From NCBI RefSeq assembly GCF_026914185.1, contig NC_070560.1, positions 2,719,501-2,783,500 on the forward strand: 64,000 nucleotides of DNA. Reading direction: 5' to 3'. Source of the stretch: Puccinia triticina. Its lineage: Eukaryota > Basidiomycota > Pucciniomycetes > Pucciniales > Pucciniaceae. Positions 46,123 through 57,180 of the stretch are shown here, one piece after another. The notes under the pieces were generated by a model that searched no databases, was not told the DNA's origin, and was given only the letters and a program-made list of their open reading frames with translations. Numbering within the stretch: position 1 is the stretch's first letter; every line of letters begins with the position of its first letter. The translations under genes were made by a program, and so were the position numbers.

Positions 46123-48088
46123 TCAAGTCTGATATTTCTGAGCCGCTTTTTGAGTCTCTTGCGCTTTGCGCAGTGCGGCTAGGAGCTCCTCTTTTGGAAC
46201 TCCGCGCGCTTGGAGGGCTACAAAATTTCTCCACTTCACCCGGTGAGCGTATACGAGATCCTTGATGAGTTGGATCTGTTCCTCCTCCAGCTCTTCTGGA
46301 GTCTTTTTCAGAGCTCGGGCTTTCGAAGTGCTCGGAGCGGGTGTCTTCTTCTTGAACCAAAGAGGGATGGTTACCTCCGCTTTGGTCGGATCCTCTGCCA
46401 ATTGGTCCTCCGAGGACGGGGCTTCCGAGGGCGGACCCTTTGCGGCTGGCTCGTTTCGGAGTAGGGAGAGGACCTTCGAGGTCGGGTCTGGAAGAACGTG
46501 TAGACATAGTTTTCAGTCTATAGGTTGGGTGAAAAGAAAGAAAAAGGCTGGACTAACCTCCGGTTTCAGGTTCAGAGTCACTGATCTCTATATCAGCGAG
46601 ATTCTCCGCTGGCGTGGTTTCTACTTTGGCTGCGGAGTAGAAGTGTAGTCAGATTTTTAGGCGGAAAAAAAAAAGGTTTCGCAAAAAGGTAGAGAGGGAT
46701 TATAGCTTACAGGACTCTCTCGGGTGACGTATAGTACCGGCGACGTATGTCGGGTTACGAGTGGGCACTATAGGAAAGAGGGGCGCGAGTATGTCGTTAG
46801 CGCCGAGTTAGATGAGGATGTAAGACAAAGAAATGACTCACTGGTAGGTTTCTTCAAAGGCACGTCTATCTCAGACGGCGGAGCGGTGAAAGTCGGCAAG
46901 TTTTTCTCGGACTGGGTTTTTCTAGCCACTAGTACAAAAAAACAAGGTTTTAGTGAGTCAATGGGCCTTTAAAAAAGAAGAAGGAATTTGACTGACTTTC
47001 TCTTTTGGCACGAGCTTTAGCTTTTTGGGTGTAGTGTCCGCGCAAAAAAAGCTGGAATCGAATCTGAGCTTTGAGATTCTCTTTCAGTTCGCGTTCGATG
47101 CAATCGGTGGCGATTTTGAGTTGCTCGGCGTACGAAAGTTTTTCCCACGCGGTCGGGACGTAGTTCCGGTCGCGTTCTTCTTTCAGTTCTTTAAGGTAAC
47201 GAAGATAGTACTGAATCAGTTCGTTGTTCTTCTGCAAATCCACTGAAACAGAAGGACGAGGTTAGAAAAAATAAGGGTTATAAAGATTCCTTTGAAAAGG
47301 AAACAGAGTGGTAGCGCGTTAGAGAACGCGTGTATAGAGCGCAGGGGAGCTCAAGGTGAGCTGCTCTAAGGGTAGCGGCTTTAAGTTAGCGAAGTAGAGT
47401 GGCGCGTGATAGCGCGGGGGTTTTAGCTCGTAAGAAAGCGTAGAGAGCGCGTGAGTGCTCTAGGTGGGTTGCGCTAAGTGTAGTGGCTCTTCGTGCGCGA
47501 AGTGGCGCGGGTTGTGCGCTATGTAGAGCGAGCACAAAGAGTAATTAAACTTAAGAGTTTTTAAGTTTAAAGTACGGTAGGAGTAGCCGCGCTCAGAGAG
47601 CGGGGTTTTGAGCTTTTAAAAAAAGAGTTTAAGCTTTAAAGGTGGGTTTGGTGCGGTTTAATTCTTTGGGTAAACAAAAAAAGACTAGGTAAGTTATGGG
47701 GTTATGGGTTTAAAAAGGGTTTGTTCCCGGCCAGACCCCCAATTGTCAGGCTTGGTGATGCCAAGAGCACGAGTGCTCTTCTAGCTACGCCGGCGACAGA
47801 GCACGGTACAGTAGCGCGCGCAGCAAAAGCGCGGTAAAAAGTGCGAAATAGCTTTAGAAAGCTATTTCTAATGAACCAAAAAATAGGTTTAACGGAGGGG
47901 CCAGGGGCGCCTGGGGTGTTTTAGTGCCCTCCGCAGTTCTTACAGGGCCTGCGCACGAAATGCGCAGGGGTTTTTGTGACCTGTGGCGTCTGGGGCCCTT
48001 AACAAGGGGGTATTTGCGCGTCGAAACGCTCCCAGGAGATATAAAGGGATGGAAATCCCGGTAGAAAGAAAAAAAAACGCAGACTTAC
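46123..48088 (-). CDS. Spliced ORF1 of element C, six exons, start codon formed at a splice junction
   Basis: Function unknown. My model: exon 1 in the LTR ends ...TTACAA at 48088 (GTAAGT donor); exon 2 47242-46997; exon 3 46928-46842; exon 4 46767-46711; exon 5 46629-46558; exon 6 46487-46123. The last base of exon 1 (A) plus TG of exon 2 makes ATG GAT TTG. Introns are 845, 68, 74, 81 and 70 nt. Donors are GTAAGT, GTCAGT, GTGAGT, GTAAGC and GTTAGT; acceptors are TTTCAG, TACTAG, CTATAG, CGCAG and TCCAG. Branch-like CTAAC or CTGAC words are present in introns 1, 3 and 4. All introns are phase 1, and the sum is exactly 276 codons with the stop. The product is helical and highly charged (ELIQYYLRYLKELKEERDR near the start; QLIKDLVYAHRVKW near the end). 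The last exon's acceptor is the least certain. Gag-pol begins 27 bases after its stop. Confidence 0.65.
47724..47743 (-). other. Primer-binding-site candidate of element C
   Basis: ATTGGGGGTCTGGCCGGGAA directly follows the 5' LTR on the minus strand; the TGGGGG start is shared with element A. The matching tRNA was not determined. Confidence 0.45.
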
Positions 48089-48105
48089 TTGTAAAAGGAA
48101 GTCTG
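48078..48105 (-). promoter_or_regulatory. Hairpin enclosing a 5' splice site in the LTR
   Basis: GCAGACTT and AAGTCTGC pair perfectly over 8 bp around a 12-nt loop. The donor GTAAGT (48087-48082) lies half in the loop and half in the stem, so folding could mask it. The same hairpin occurs in the 3' LTR at 39834-39861. Confidence 0.6.
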
Positions 48106-48258
48106 CGGCAAAAAAAAACACAAGCGATCCAATAAAAACCGAAGTCGAGGCAAAGGCAGGCTGGCGTACTGGTTGGTAGGACGAGTGGCGAGACTGGCTG
48201 GGCGTCGAGCTGGTTATGAAAGGTATCTGAGGGGCCTTCCTTCGCCCGAAGGCCCTCA

Positions 48259-48268
48259 TTTATATATT
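48259..48268 (-). promoter_or_regulatory. TATA box of the 5' LTR of element C
   Basis: The minus strand reads GAATATATAAATG, in the loop between two LTR hairpins. It predicts transcription start near 48230, giving a non-coding first exon of about 140 nt without an ATG up to the donor at 48087. Confidence 0.55.
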
Positions 48269-48844
48269 CGAGCTACAACCAGTAGGGTTGTAGCTCTTAT
48301 TGCAAATACTTCCTCGGTTTCTCGGCCGGAGGAAGTAGTGCTTCTTTCAAGGGTGACGGGAGTGAAGGGGGATTCTACTAGTCCCTTCGCTCCCGTTCAC
48401 TTTATTTGTTATTCGATCCTTTTGCTATTCCTCGGCTCGAGGAATAGCGTGGTTTGTATTCCATCATCGGCCGGGGGAGGAGGAGTAGTATAATTCTGTT
48501 TCTCTCCTCCCCAACCGAAATGCTTCTATTTCTCATAGAGACTACTCTCTGTTTAGTAGTCTCTTGAGAGTGTCTGACGACCCGTTCTCTTGGCTTGAGA
48601 ACGGGTTTGAACTAATATTTTTCTCCTGCCGATTCTTCGGCCGGAGCTTTATTTTCCTTACTTGTCTAAGGAATCTTTTTTATTATTATGTGTGCGGCGC
48701 TCCGCGCCGCAGCTAGGTCTTTTTACAAGAAAGAAGTCTGTTTTGTACGCGGCGCTCTGCGCCGCTATTATTACATACAATTTTTGTAATGCTACAATAG
48801 TTAGCCGGGCTCTAACTTATTATGGTAGCCCGGCTGACAGATTA

Positions 48845-50375
48845 CATGCTTTGTTTATCCACATATTGGTCTTGCAAGCCCAAAGTTTGCACCAAGGTTG
48901 AAACCAATTCAATACCCAAATTGAAATTTATTGGTATCATATTTTTCCAACCAATACTGTGTACTGGTATTGGACCTGAGGGCCAATCTGAAACTTGATC
49001 TTTTTCAATTGGGTAGTGGAGAGCCAGTAAGATACAGTGTCTCTGGATTATGTGATGCCATGGATGATACCAATGAAGACCCAGTACAACATCATTGGTA
49101 TTGGGTTATTGGCCAGTTTTCTGGCCAGCAAGGTGGTAAAACTAACCCTCAGCCCCTTGTCAAACAGTCAAAAGCCAGGTAGGACACGTCATCAGACAAG
49201 AGAATTTTCCCAACCCTGGGATACCATTTCTGGGGATGTAGAGAAATTTTGGGTACCCGAGTGTCAGCGGTGGGCTACTCCGGAGTGATTGAAATCGGCT
49301 CAATGGAAGTTGACTGGGATTTTCCAGTGGCTTGCAAGTTGTAGACGGGTATTGATTGAATCCAAGGAGTTCACACCCAACCGTTGATAAGTTTTGAGAA
49401 GTTCAGGCTTAGAGATCCAGTCAGTGATTTGTTGATATGAAGGGATCTGGCTATCTGAAGCAGTGATATGTTGATGTATCTTCAAATAAAGAGGAATGAG
49501 TAAATAAAATGATGTTGTTATTTTTTTCTCTTCTCAAAGTCTGGGGAACAATAGAATCCAGTGAGTACAACTTATGAGCTTCCATCTACAAGTATCACTA
49601 GGTAGAAGCATAAACCATATGTCAATAACAAGGGAAATGAAAGTGAAACAGATGTGAAACTTGTAAGGAGTGCAGATGGCGTAGTAAAAGCTGATCTGGC
49701 AATCTAAGGGGTAGAAGGGTTTTACTTGCCAGCTGACACCAAGGATGTGAGGCCAATTAAGGCAAGTACTGTCCAGTGGATTGCCAGTGAGTTTGCCTTA
49801 TGGATGTGCCGCATATGATGGAACAGTAATTTTACCATCACTTAGCAACATGAGAGTCTGCACCCAAATCACAAGCAAGGAAATTTGAGTCAATTGACTG
49901 GCTCTGGAAAGATGCCTGGGAATACAAATTTGAAAAATGCAAAGAATGGAGTGATTGCAAGCACTGCCAAGTTACATGAGATGAAAGAAGTAAGGGTACA
50001 AAGAATCAACAAGGAAACAGCATGGGATATTTTGTTTTGGCAACGCACAAAAAGTGGATCAGTTGAGTTTCATGAGTGCACCAATGCAAATTTAACAAGT
50101 GCAAAAATAGAATTATAATGTGCTACCCCGTATCATGAGTGTCACAGAGAATGAGGAAGAAATTGGTTGTGGCATGCTTTTTCTGGTCAAAGCAGAACAC
50201 GCGGATTAACCGAGTATCTCGGCAATGGAAAAGGAAGTTGGAGGAGTGTCTTGTGTTTTTGCAGGCGATGGAGGTAATTGAAATTGCACGGGGAAAATGA
50301 GAATGAAAGACAAGGGAAGGTTTGTTTGCAAGATCAGATCGGACGGTGGGCTGAGGGTATAAAAGGGAGTGGTTT
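48845..50375. other. No gene clearly supported
   Basis: A plus-strand stretch at 49885-50118 (MSQLTGSGKMPGNTNLKN) is mildly protein-like but isolated. GGTATTGG-rich words recur at 48920-49110. No mobile-element ends were found. Confidence 0.4.
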
Positions 50376-51638
50376 TCAAGAAATTGAAATGAATTTCTTG
50401 ACTCTTGCTCGGCGCCAATTGGTTGAAGAGCCAAATGATCCGGTCACAGCAACCGTTTTTTGGCTATTGGAGGGCGGAGAAACTCTTCCAGACTTTCTTT
50501 CAGCGGTGCCTTCCGGTTTGCTTGATGTTAAACTGTTGATTCCTGAATTGTTGCCAGGGATTTTGGGTGGTCTCGCATGCAGAATTTTCTTCATCGAATT
50601 GTACAAGTATTGACAGTCTTTACTTAAACTTCCGCTTCTGGACATTGATTCCAGCTGTCCTTCAATATGCGTCAGGATGAGTTGGTTAAGTTTACTTCTT
50701 TCTTGGTGGCGGACACCACTCATCTGGCAAAATACTTGGAAGTAATGTGCGATCTGTGTGGGTGTTTCGGGGTCTTTGCCGTTCTGCGTGAGGAATAGGA
50801 TTCGTAAGGCCTCGTCAAGATCGCTCTTCATTTCATCGCTCAAATCCTGTGGGGGCTCGTTTTCAATCTTCCCGAATTTCTTCAGCAGATTGGAAAGTAT
50901 CTCTTCTCTAGATATGTACTTGTGACGAAAAGCACTATCAAGGCGCTCGTCGAAGGCGCCTGTTGTGGAGCTCGCGGGGAGTTGATGGTGGACGGAAGAG
51001 ATCATGATTATCCTCTCGTGCTCAAGGGGAAAGATACTGAAGGTTTTGGAGGCGAGGCGATTACTTACCGCCGCTTAGCCATTGGCGAGTGGAGCAGCGG
51101 TCCGTCTTTCGATCTTCGGCATCCGGGCCAACTACGAAACGCTCAAGCCGTTGAGTCATTTTGCTATAAGGCTGTTTCTACAGATTGAAAAAATTCCAAC
51201 AGCAGTGAAATGCCACTCACAAATGTGGTTGTAATAGCGCTCCCGCTCCGCGTCATTCGGATCCTCTATAATGGCAATCTCTTTGCACGTCAATCTTTTG
51301 CTCCAGGACCTCAGTCCCGGGAACAACTTCGGAAATGATGCAACTGACAATACAAACAAGATTGCATGTGAAGATTTGTCGATGGTTCCGAATGTCAGTA
51401 ATCTTCTCAGACGTCCACCAAGCAAAAAAGGGTCAAGACAAATTATCTTTCGTAGTCCATTTTACAAATGTGACCAACCTTTCGTGTTTGCAGACTCTGC
51501 AAGTTGGTTGGGCTCATTCACGACTCGGAACGAAGCTAGGGCAGCGTCTCCGTTCCCAGGCCTGATGGTGTTCATGGCGACAGCCACATCGAGATGGGGG
51601 AGAACCACTAGCCAGGCCAGCAAGCTTTTAGCAATCAT
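50376..51638 (-). pseudogene. Predicted secreted-protein gene, paralogue 1, probably frameshifted
   Basis: Exon 1 (51638-51479) encodes a signal-peptide-like start (MIAKSLLAWLVVLPHLDVAV) and ends NEPNQLAESANTK at a GTTGGT donor. A second region contains FPKLFPGLRSW and YYNHIC, with a GTGAGT donor near 51221. A third region after CTGTAG has KMTQRLERFVVGPDAED and RQWLSG with a GTAAGT donor. The last exon (from 51012) has FDERLDSAFRHKYISREE and AHYFQVFCQMSGVRHQERS and ends at 50376. The paralogue at 59773-60825 has the same exon order and motifs. Compared with it, this copy changes frame in the second region, between the QIFT and FPKLF parts. Function unknown; a secreted rust protein family is the likeliest reading. 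Confidence 0.5.
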
Positions 51639-51699
51639 ACTCCGTATAATGCCCAGGACCTATTTGCTTGATAAGATTCTTTGTCGGTCTCCTTTGAAG

Positions 51700-52337
51700 G
51701 CGGAAAGGTTCAGTTAGTGACAACTATCGCGCGCGGTCGATCTACAGAATATGCCCGAAAGGATGGAACAAGAGGGCGCTTGGGAGAAGAGTGCACTGGG
51801 GATAGATCAGACTTTCTTCGCCATTACCCAGCTCCATAAATTCCTTCACATATTCTATTGCTTATGAACTTGAGCATTATCAAACACTGCACCATTTCTG
51901 ATTTCACGTGTAGGAGACCCATAAAGCAAGCCCGAAACATCAGAAAATGTATTTTTCTTATATCTAAATATGGTCCAGTAGAGTCCAGTTCAACGTCAGT
52001 CAAATGTGTATGGATTTTGCGTCGGTCACAGTGCATCCGCCATGGATCCAGTTGTGCATAGTTATATTGTTTTGCCATGGTAAGTCGGAGGACGTTTGTC
52101 CATGTTATACACAACTCCATCTCGATTCCCTATTGGGCGTAGGCGCGGTACCCGTGTCGGGACTGCTGGACTGACTGCCTCCTTTTTGGGACTGCTACAC
52201 GGAGGAGATCCCTTCTCCCGAGTTGTCTCATCCTCTTTTGGTACTCTCTATGTAGCATAGGCCTGAAACCACTTGTTCCGTCGCGCCGACCGGAGACTTG
52301 ACTACGGGGGATCCCGGGGCTGAGACGGGCCGAGAGA
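51700..52337. other. 5' flank of the duplicated gene and unassigned sequence
   Basis: 51830-52150 aligns with 61060-61370, upstream of the paralogue, so the duplication extends beyond the gene. 52150-52337 is GC-rich with no gene recognised. Confidence 0.5.
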
Positions 52338-55300
52338 ATAGGACGGTTCACGTAGAGAATTTTAAAAAGTATATTTTACAAGGCTTGAGCCTTGCAAAAG
52401 AGGTACTTTGGAAAATTAACCAAAAAACCTACCGCGTTGAATTTTACAAGGTATTTCTTACAATGCTAGCCTTGTAAACCCAAGCCTTGCAAAAAGGTCC
52501 GTGCAAAACCGCGTCAGGGGTGTGAATAGTTGAGTTTCACAAGGCAATTTTTACACTGTATATGCCTTGCAAAAATAAAACCTTGTAAAGATACCCCCCA
52601 GAGCCCAAACCTTCAAACTTGCGAGGTTTCAGCTTTTACAAGGCATACACGTGTCAAAAAAGCTTTGTAAAATTCCACAAAACAAGAATGAGAGTAGAAT
52701 TTTACAAGGTTCAAAACCAGAAATGTAGATTATCAGGCAAGGCTATTTCCCGCCTTTGCGACCCTTTGGCTACAACGTCCAGGCCGGCGAGTAGGCACAG
52801 AAACAGGCCGCGGCGTTCTGCCTGAGGCGTCTTGCGGCTCTGACGTTGGCAAAGCCAATTTTTCCAATTTCGCCGGCGGTTTAGGCGGTTTCAGCTTAAT
52901 CTTTAGCTTTTGAATCTTCGGGGCCGCCTGTTTTTCTTCAGTTGCCGAGGAGCTATTTGCTGACTTCGCCGGGATGATTTCAGCTGTTATGGCAGAGTCC
53001 TCCGCTGAGCTCGCCGGATTCAAATTTGCGAAGGGGGAATCATCCGCAGGCCTCTTTGGCGCCAATCCAGACGGCGAAGTCGGCGAAACATCAGAATGGT
53101 CGGTTTTTGCGACTTTAAACACCAAATCATTGGTAATCAAGTCAAATAATCCATGAAGAACCAAATCAATGCTTACCATCATTCATGTTTTCACCTGTGG
53201 ATTCCAAGAACTTCCTTCCTGAGTCGAGCAAGTCACCAAGATTTGAAAACGAAATTTGATGAGGACGTGCAGTTGGGAAGTCTTTCTTGATTTGCACAAC
53301 CTTCTTATCAACATATGCCTTCTCTGAGGCTGTCCAGCTTCGGGAATACATAAGCCAGCTGGTGTTGGGATGGGCCCCGCCAATAGAGCTGAAGTCCGAG
53401 CTGACCATCCAGGCGAGTCCATCATTTTCCATGTTGTTGTGATACCAAATCCCTGCCACCCCGGAGACGTTCATCAATACCTTGGACCAGTAATGCACAC
53501 CATTCCAATATCCTCAAGCAAAAAGTGTGTATGTTTCGCCTTTTACAGTAAATGCAAAAGGCCAATTGGTTGTGGACATAAACATTGCTTGTTTGGCTGA
53601 ATCCAAAATCGACGCAACATCTAGCATGAAATAGAGGTGGAGCGGAGCTTGATTCTTAGGGAAAGAAATGGTTTACCGCTCGCGGAGCATGCCGTCAGTG
53701 ATGGAGTCTTCTTTCTTTGAAGCCAAGAAGATTCCGGAAGCTCCGGTTTGCTTGCATTTCTTGGGCTCCTTTGCTTTTGCTGCACAGTCCCGACAGTGGA
53801 GGCCTGAGATTCCAATCAAACCATTGGACATCCATTTCCTCAAGAGCTCCGCAGTGTTGGAGTACAAAATAGTGTTGGCCTCAAGCATCTCTTTTTGGAT
53901 ATTTATTACAAATCTAGAGTGGACATCTTCCCGCGGTGCCTCTGGGTGAGCTGGACAGGTAAGAGTTCACCTTTCTTCAACATCAAACAAGCCTTGGCGC
54001 AATCGATTGGGGTTTGTCTTTGGATCAAGGCAAATCTCAATGAAAAATTCTGCTGAGCAAAACTTGCCTGCCTTGAAGCTTGCAGGATGCAAGTTGTGAG
54101 CATGCTGGAAGATATTCTGTTGTGCAATTGCAAGCATTCCGCGGACCGAGCCGTCTTGCTTCAACTGGTAGGTGGCGCGAGTGGTGAAATGTGTCACCAG
54201 CGTTGTGAATAAAAATGTCCCTTGGCCACTAGATCCACAAAGCCAAATGGGATTGTACAGAGCATACATAGTCTCAAGTGCCGCAGCCATCCAACAGCGG
54301 TTCGCCTTTTTCTCATTCTTGGAGGCACGGTACGATGGATAGGTGGTCAGCGCGCCACCATCTGCATTACGTGCTCCTGGAGGCCTTCCAGTTTTCTTCT
54401 TGTCAGCAAGTTCAGGGAGCAAGGTATCTGTGGTGTCCGGCGGGCGCCCATCATTTTTGTATTCGTGGCGGGTCTTCTTGTTATTACTTGGAGCAGCAGG
54501 ATTTGGGGCTTTCTTCCTTTTTTTCTCCCAGCTCAAAGACTGAGAGATATCAATCTGCTCCTTGTGAGCCGCTCTGTACTCAATTGAGACCCCGCGCATG
54601 ACAGCATTGAAGTCTTCTTCCAAGACTTTGACAAACAAGTACAGCCAAACAAGGCCTAATCGGAGTGAATTTTTCCCTTCACTGAAAATTAAGAGGCATA
54701 AAATCAACAAAAATTATCTATTGTTTTGGCGCAATTGAACACAAACCTAAACGTGTAGTAAAGTCTGTGGAGGCTTTCCTGCGCATTTGTTGTTAAAGTG
54801 GGCCACCCTTTGCCTTTGGTACCATCCTCAACTCGAGCCCAATGGGTTGGAAAGAGCATGGCCTCCACATCGGCCATGGTCCACCAATCAAACCACTTCC
54901 TTGATTTGGGAAACCACCGACGTAATTCATCCATCTTGTCTTCATGACTTTTATCGCCCTCCTCCGGTTCCTTGATCAACAAAATGCACATCTTCTGGAA
55001 GGTGTTCTGCAACGGTGCCAAGGTTAACCAAACAAAACAAGCATCATCAAAAGGTGATCTCATCAGATCAAGAGCTGCATGTCCATACCTCTTTGTCTGC
55101 CATAACAATATGTCTATTCTTTTTGACCCAAGTCACTTGAGCGCAGTAATGCTCATGACATCCTTGGAGCTTCCCTAAAACAAGCTTTTTGTCGCAGATC
55201 CCAAAGACTTCCCAATATGCCGCAACAAAGCCCTCTCTCTGGGCTGAGAAGTCAACAATGTTGCACACAAGCGTATCACACTCTTCTTTGCTGATTTCTG

Positions 55301-55360
55301 GCTTCAGGAACTGGCGGAACAATGTGGCGAAGTGAAATTTGTAGTAGTTTTCTGAGAGGC

Positions 55361-57180
55361 AGCGGTGGGCAGATACATTACTTTACATTACGGCAGTGAA
55401 ATTGGATAACGTAACATCTTTTTAGTTATCCAAATTGTCCATTTTGGTAACGTACAAAATTTGTGCAGTAAAGTATAGTAAAGTAACTTTTTTTTCAACC
55501 TGATTTTTTGGGTTTTTGGTAACGTAACTTTTTTGATATGGGACTATTTGTAAAGGGGTTGGGATTATTGAAAAAAAGAGTAAGTTGGTATCATGTCTTT
55601 AGCTTATTGGCACTGCCCACAAACGGGTGACAAAATCCGGATTTTGTCGCGCTGACAAAAACCAAATTTTGCCCCAAGTTCGAGCCCCGGCGCTGTTGTC
55701 ACCTGCCATTCTCAGTGGCAGGTGCAAGAGGAAAGCACGACTCCCTCGATGGCCGGTGCTAACCGGTCATCAAGGGGACATACACACCCCCCTTGATGGC
55801 CCGTCTGTACCGGCCATCAAGAGGAACACACAACACTCTCTCATTGGCCGGTCAGTACTCTTGATGGCCGCTACTGACCGGCCATCAAAATGTGATACAC
55901 ACACCCCTTGGTGGCCTGTCAGTACACCGGTCATTGAGAGGAAAAAACTAACCTCTTGATGGCCCGTACTGGTCGGCCATCAAGAGCAAAGCTCTTTTGT
56001 TGATGTGTATACACATCACCCTTGATGGCCCGTCAGTACCGGCCATCAAGAGGAACAAAATACACTCTTGATGGCCTGAAATGATTGGCCATTGAGAGGA
56101 CATACATACCCCGCTTGATGGTCCGTCAGTACCGGCCATTGACAGGAATATACTACACTCTTGATGGCCTGCGCTGACTGGCCATCGAGAGTCCAGTGCT
56201 TTGCTTTTGATGAGCAGTTGGTTCAATGTACCAGGTGTACATGTCCTCTTGATGGCCAATCATTTCAGGCCATCAAGAGTGTATTTTGTTCCTCTCAATG
56301 GCCGGTACTGACGGGCCATCGAGGGTGATGTGTATACACATCAACAAAAGAGCTTTGCTCTTGATGGCCGACCAGTACGGGCCATTGAGAGGCTAGTGTT
56401 TTCCTCTCAATGACCGGTGTACTGACAGGCCACCAAGGGGTGTGTGTATCACATTTTGATGGCCGGTCAGTAGCGGCCATTGAGAGTGAAAACAGTACTT
56501 TACTCTTGCTGGCCAGTACTGACCGGCCAACAAGAGAGTTTAGTGTGTTCCTCTTGATGGCCGGTACAGACGGGCCATCAAGGGAGGTGTGCATGTCCCC
56601 TTGATGACCGGTTAGCACCGGCCATTGAGGGAGTCATTCTTTCCTCTTGCACCTGCCACTGAGAATGGCAGGTGACAAAATCCACGGCAGGTGACAACAG
56701 CGCCGGGGCTCAAACTCGGGGCAAAATTTGGTTTTTGTCAGCGCGACAAAATCCGGATTTCTTCACCCGCTTGCGGGAAGTGTGGTTAAGGCTTGCCTCT
56801 ATGAGGTTAGTGATGTTTGAAGCTGTGGGTTCAAGCCTCACTCTGAACATCTTTTAATCTGGCTTCCTGGCAGCATACTGAGTTTATGTGGTTGTTTAGT
56901 GTCAACTTGAGCAAACATCTCGCTCATATTGATAAAAACAACCACAAATCAGGGCCTTAACCAGAAAGTTACACCAAAGTTACCCAAATCTGGGAAAAAA
57001 TGTAACCTAACTGGTTTTGTTCAAAATAACCAGGGAACGTAACTAGATAAAATGGAGCCTATTTTCTGCAGGAGATATCGTAAATCCAAATTAGATATCT
57101 TTAACTAGCAGATAACGTAACTGTAAAGGTTACGTTACCCTCAGACTTATCCATTTGGAGAACGTATCTGCCCACTGCTG
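55361..57180. mobile_element. Non-autonomous hAT-like element, 1820 bp, TSD TGAGAGGC
   Basis: The left end AGCGGTGGGCAGATACATTA and right end GTATCTGCCCACTGCTG are inverted repeats of the hAT type (CAGnRGTGGGCA). The 8-mer TGAGAGGC is duplicated at 55353-55360 and 57181-57188, the size typical of hAT. Subterminal AACGTAAC words recur at both ends. The interior has no transposase, only a 1.15-kb foldback. It splits a transposase exon. Confidence 0.88.
55624..56769. repeat. 1146-bp foldback built from nested ACCGGCCAT palindromes
   Basis: The outer arms match as reverse complements (CGGGTGA...TCACCCG; AAATCCGGATTTTGTCGCGC on both strands), continuing inward through GCCCCGGCGCTGTTGTCACC to a centre near 56200. 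Each arm holds repeated short palindromes of the form TGATGGCCGGTACTGACCGG. The whole could fold into one long hairpin about 570 bp per arm. Confidence 0.9.

Larger units (their letters stand above)
39499..48839 (-). mobile_element. Full-length Ty3 chromovirus C, 9341 bp, TSD GATTA
   Basis: LTRs at 39499-40595 and 47744-48839 are nearly identical, with TGTCAG/CTGACA ends. GATTA flanks the element on both sides (39494-39498 and 48840-48844). On the minus strand: 5' LTR, leader, spliced ORF1, Gag-Pol with chromodomain, polypurine tract, 3' LTR. The high LTR identity points to a recent insertion, yet Pol has two frameshifts. Confidence 0.95.
47744..48839 (-). repeat. 5' LTR of element C
   Basis: 1096 bp. 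Carries the TATA box and, downstream of it, a GTAAGT donor within a hairpin, so the predicted first exon of ORF1 lies inside this LTR. Confidence 0.95.

Noticed and set aside
46262..46648. Plus-strand frame over the ORF1 exons
   Set aside because: Antisense shadow of ORF1 exons 5 and 6 of element C.
47999..48259. 86-codon minus-strand frame inside both LTRs of element C
   Set aside because: Its ATG overlaps the TATA box, so it would lie upstream of the predicted transcript start, and it runs through the predicted donor; composition is low-complexity.
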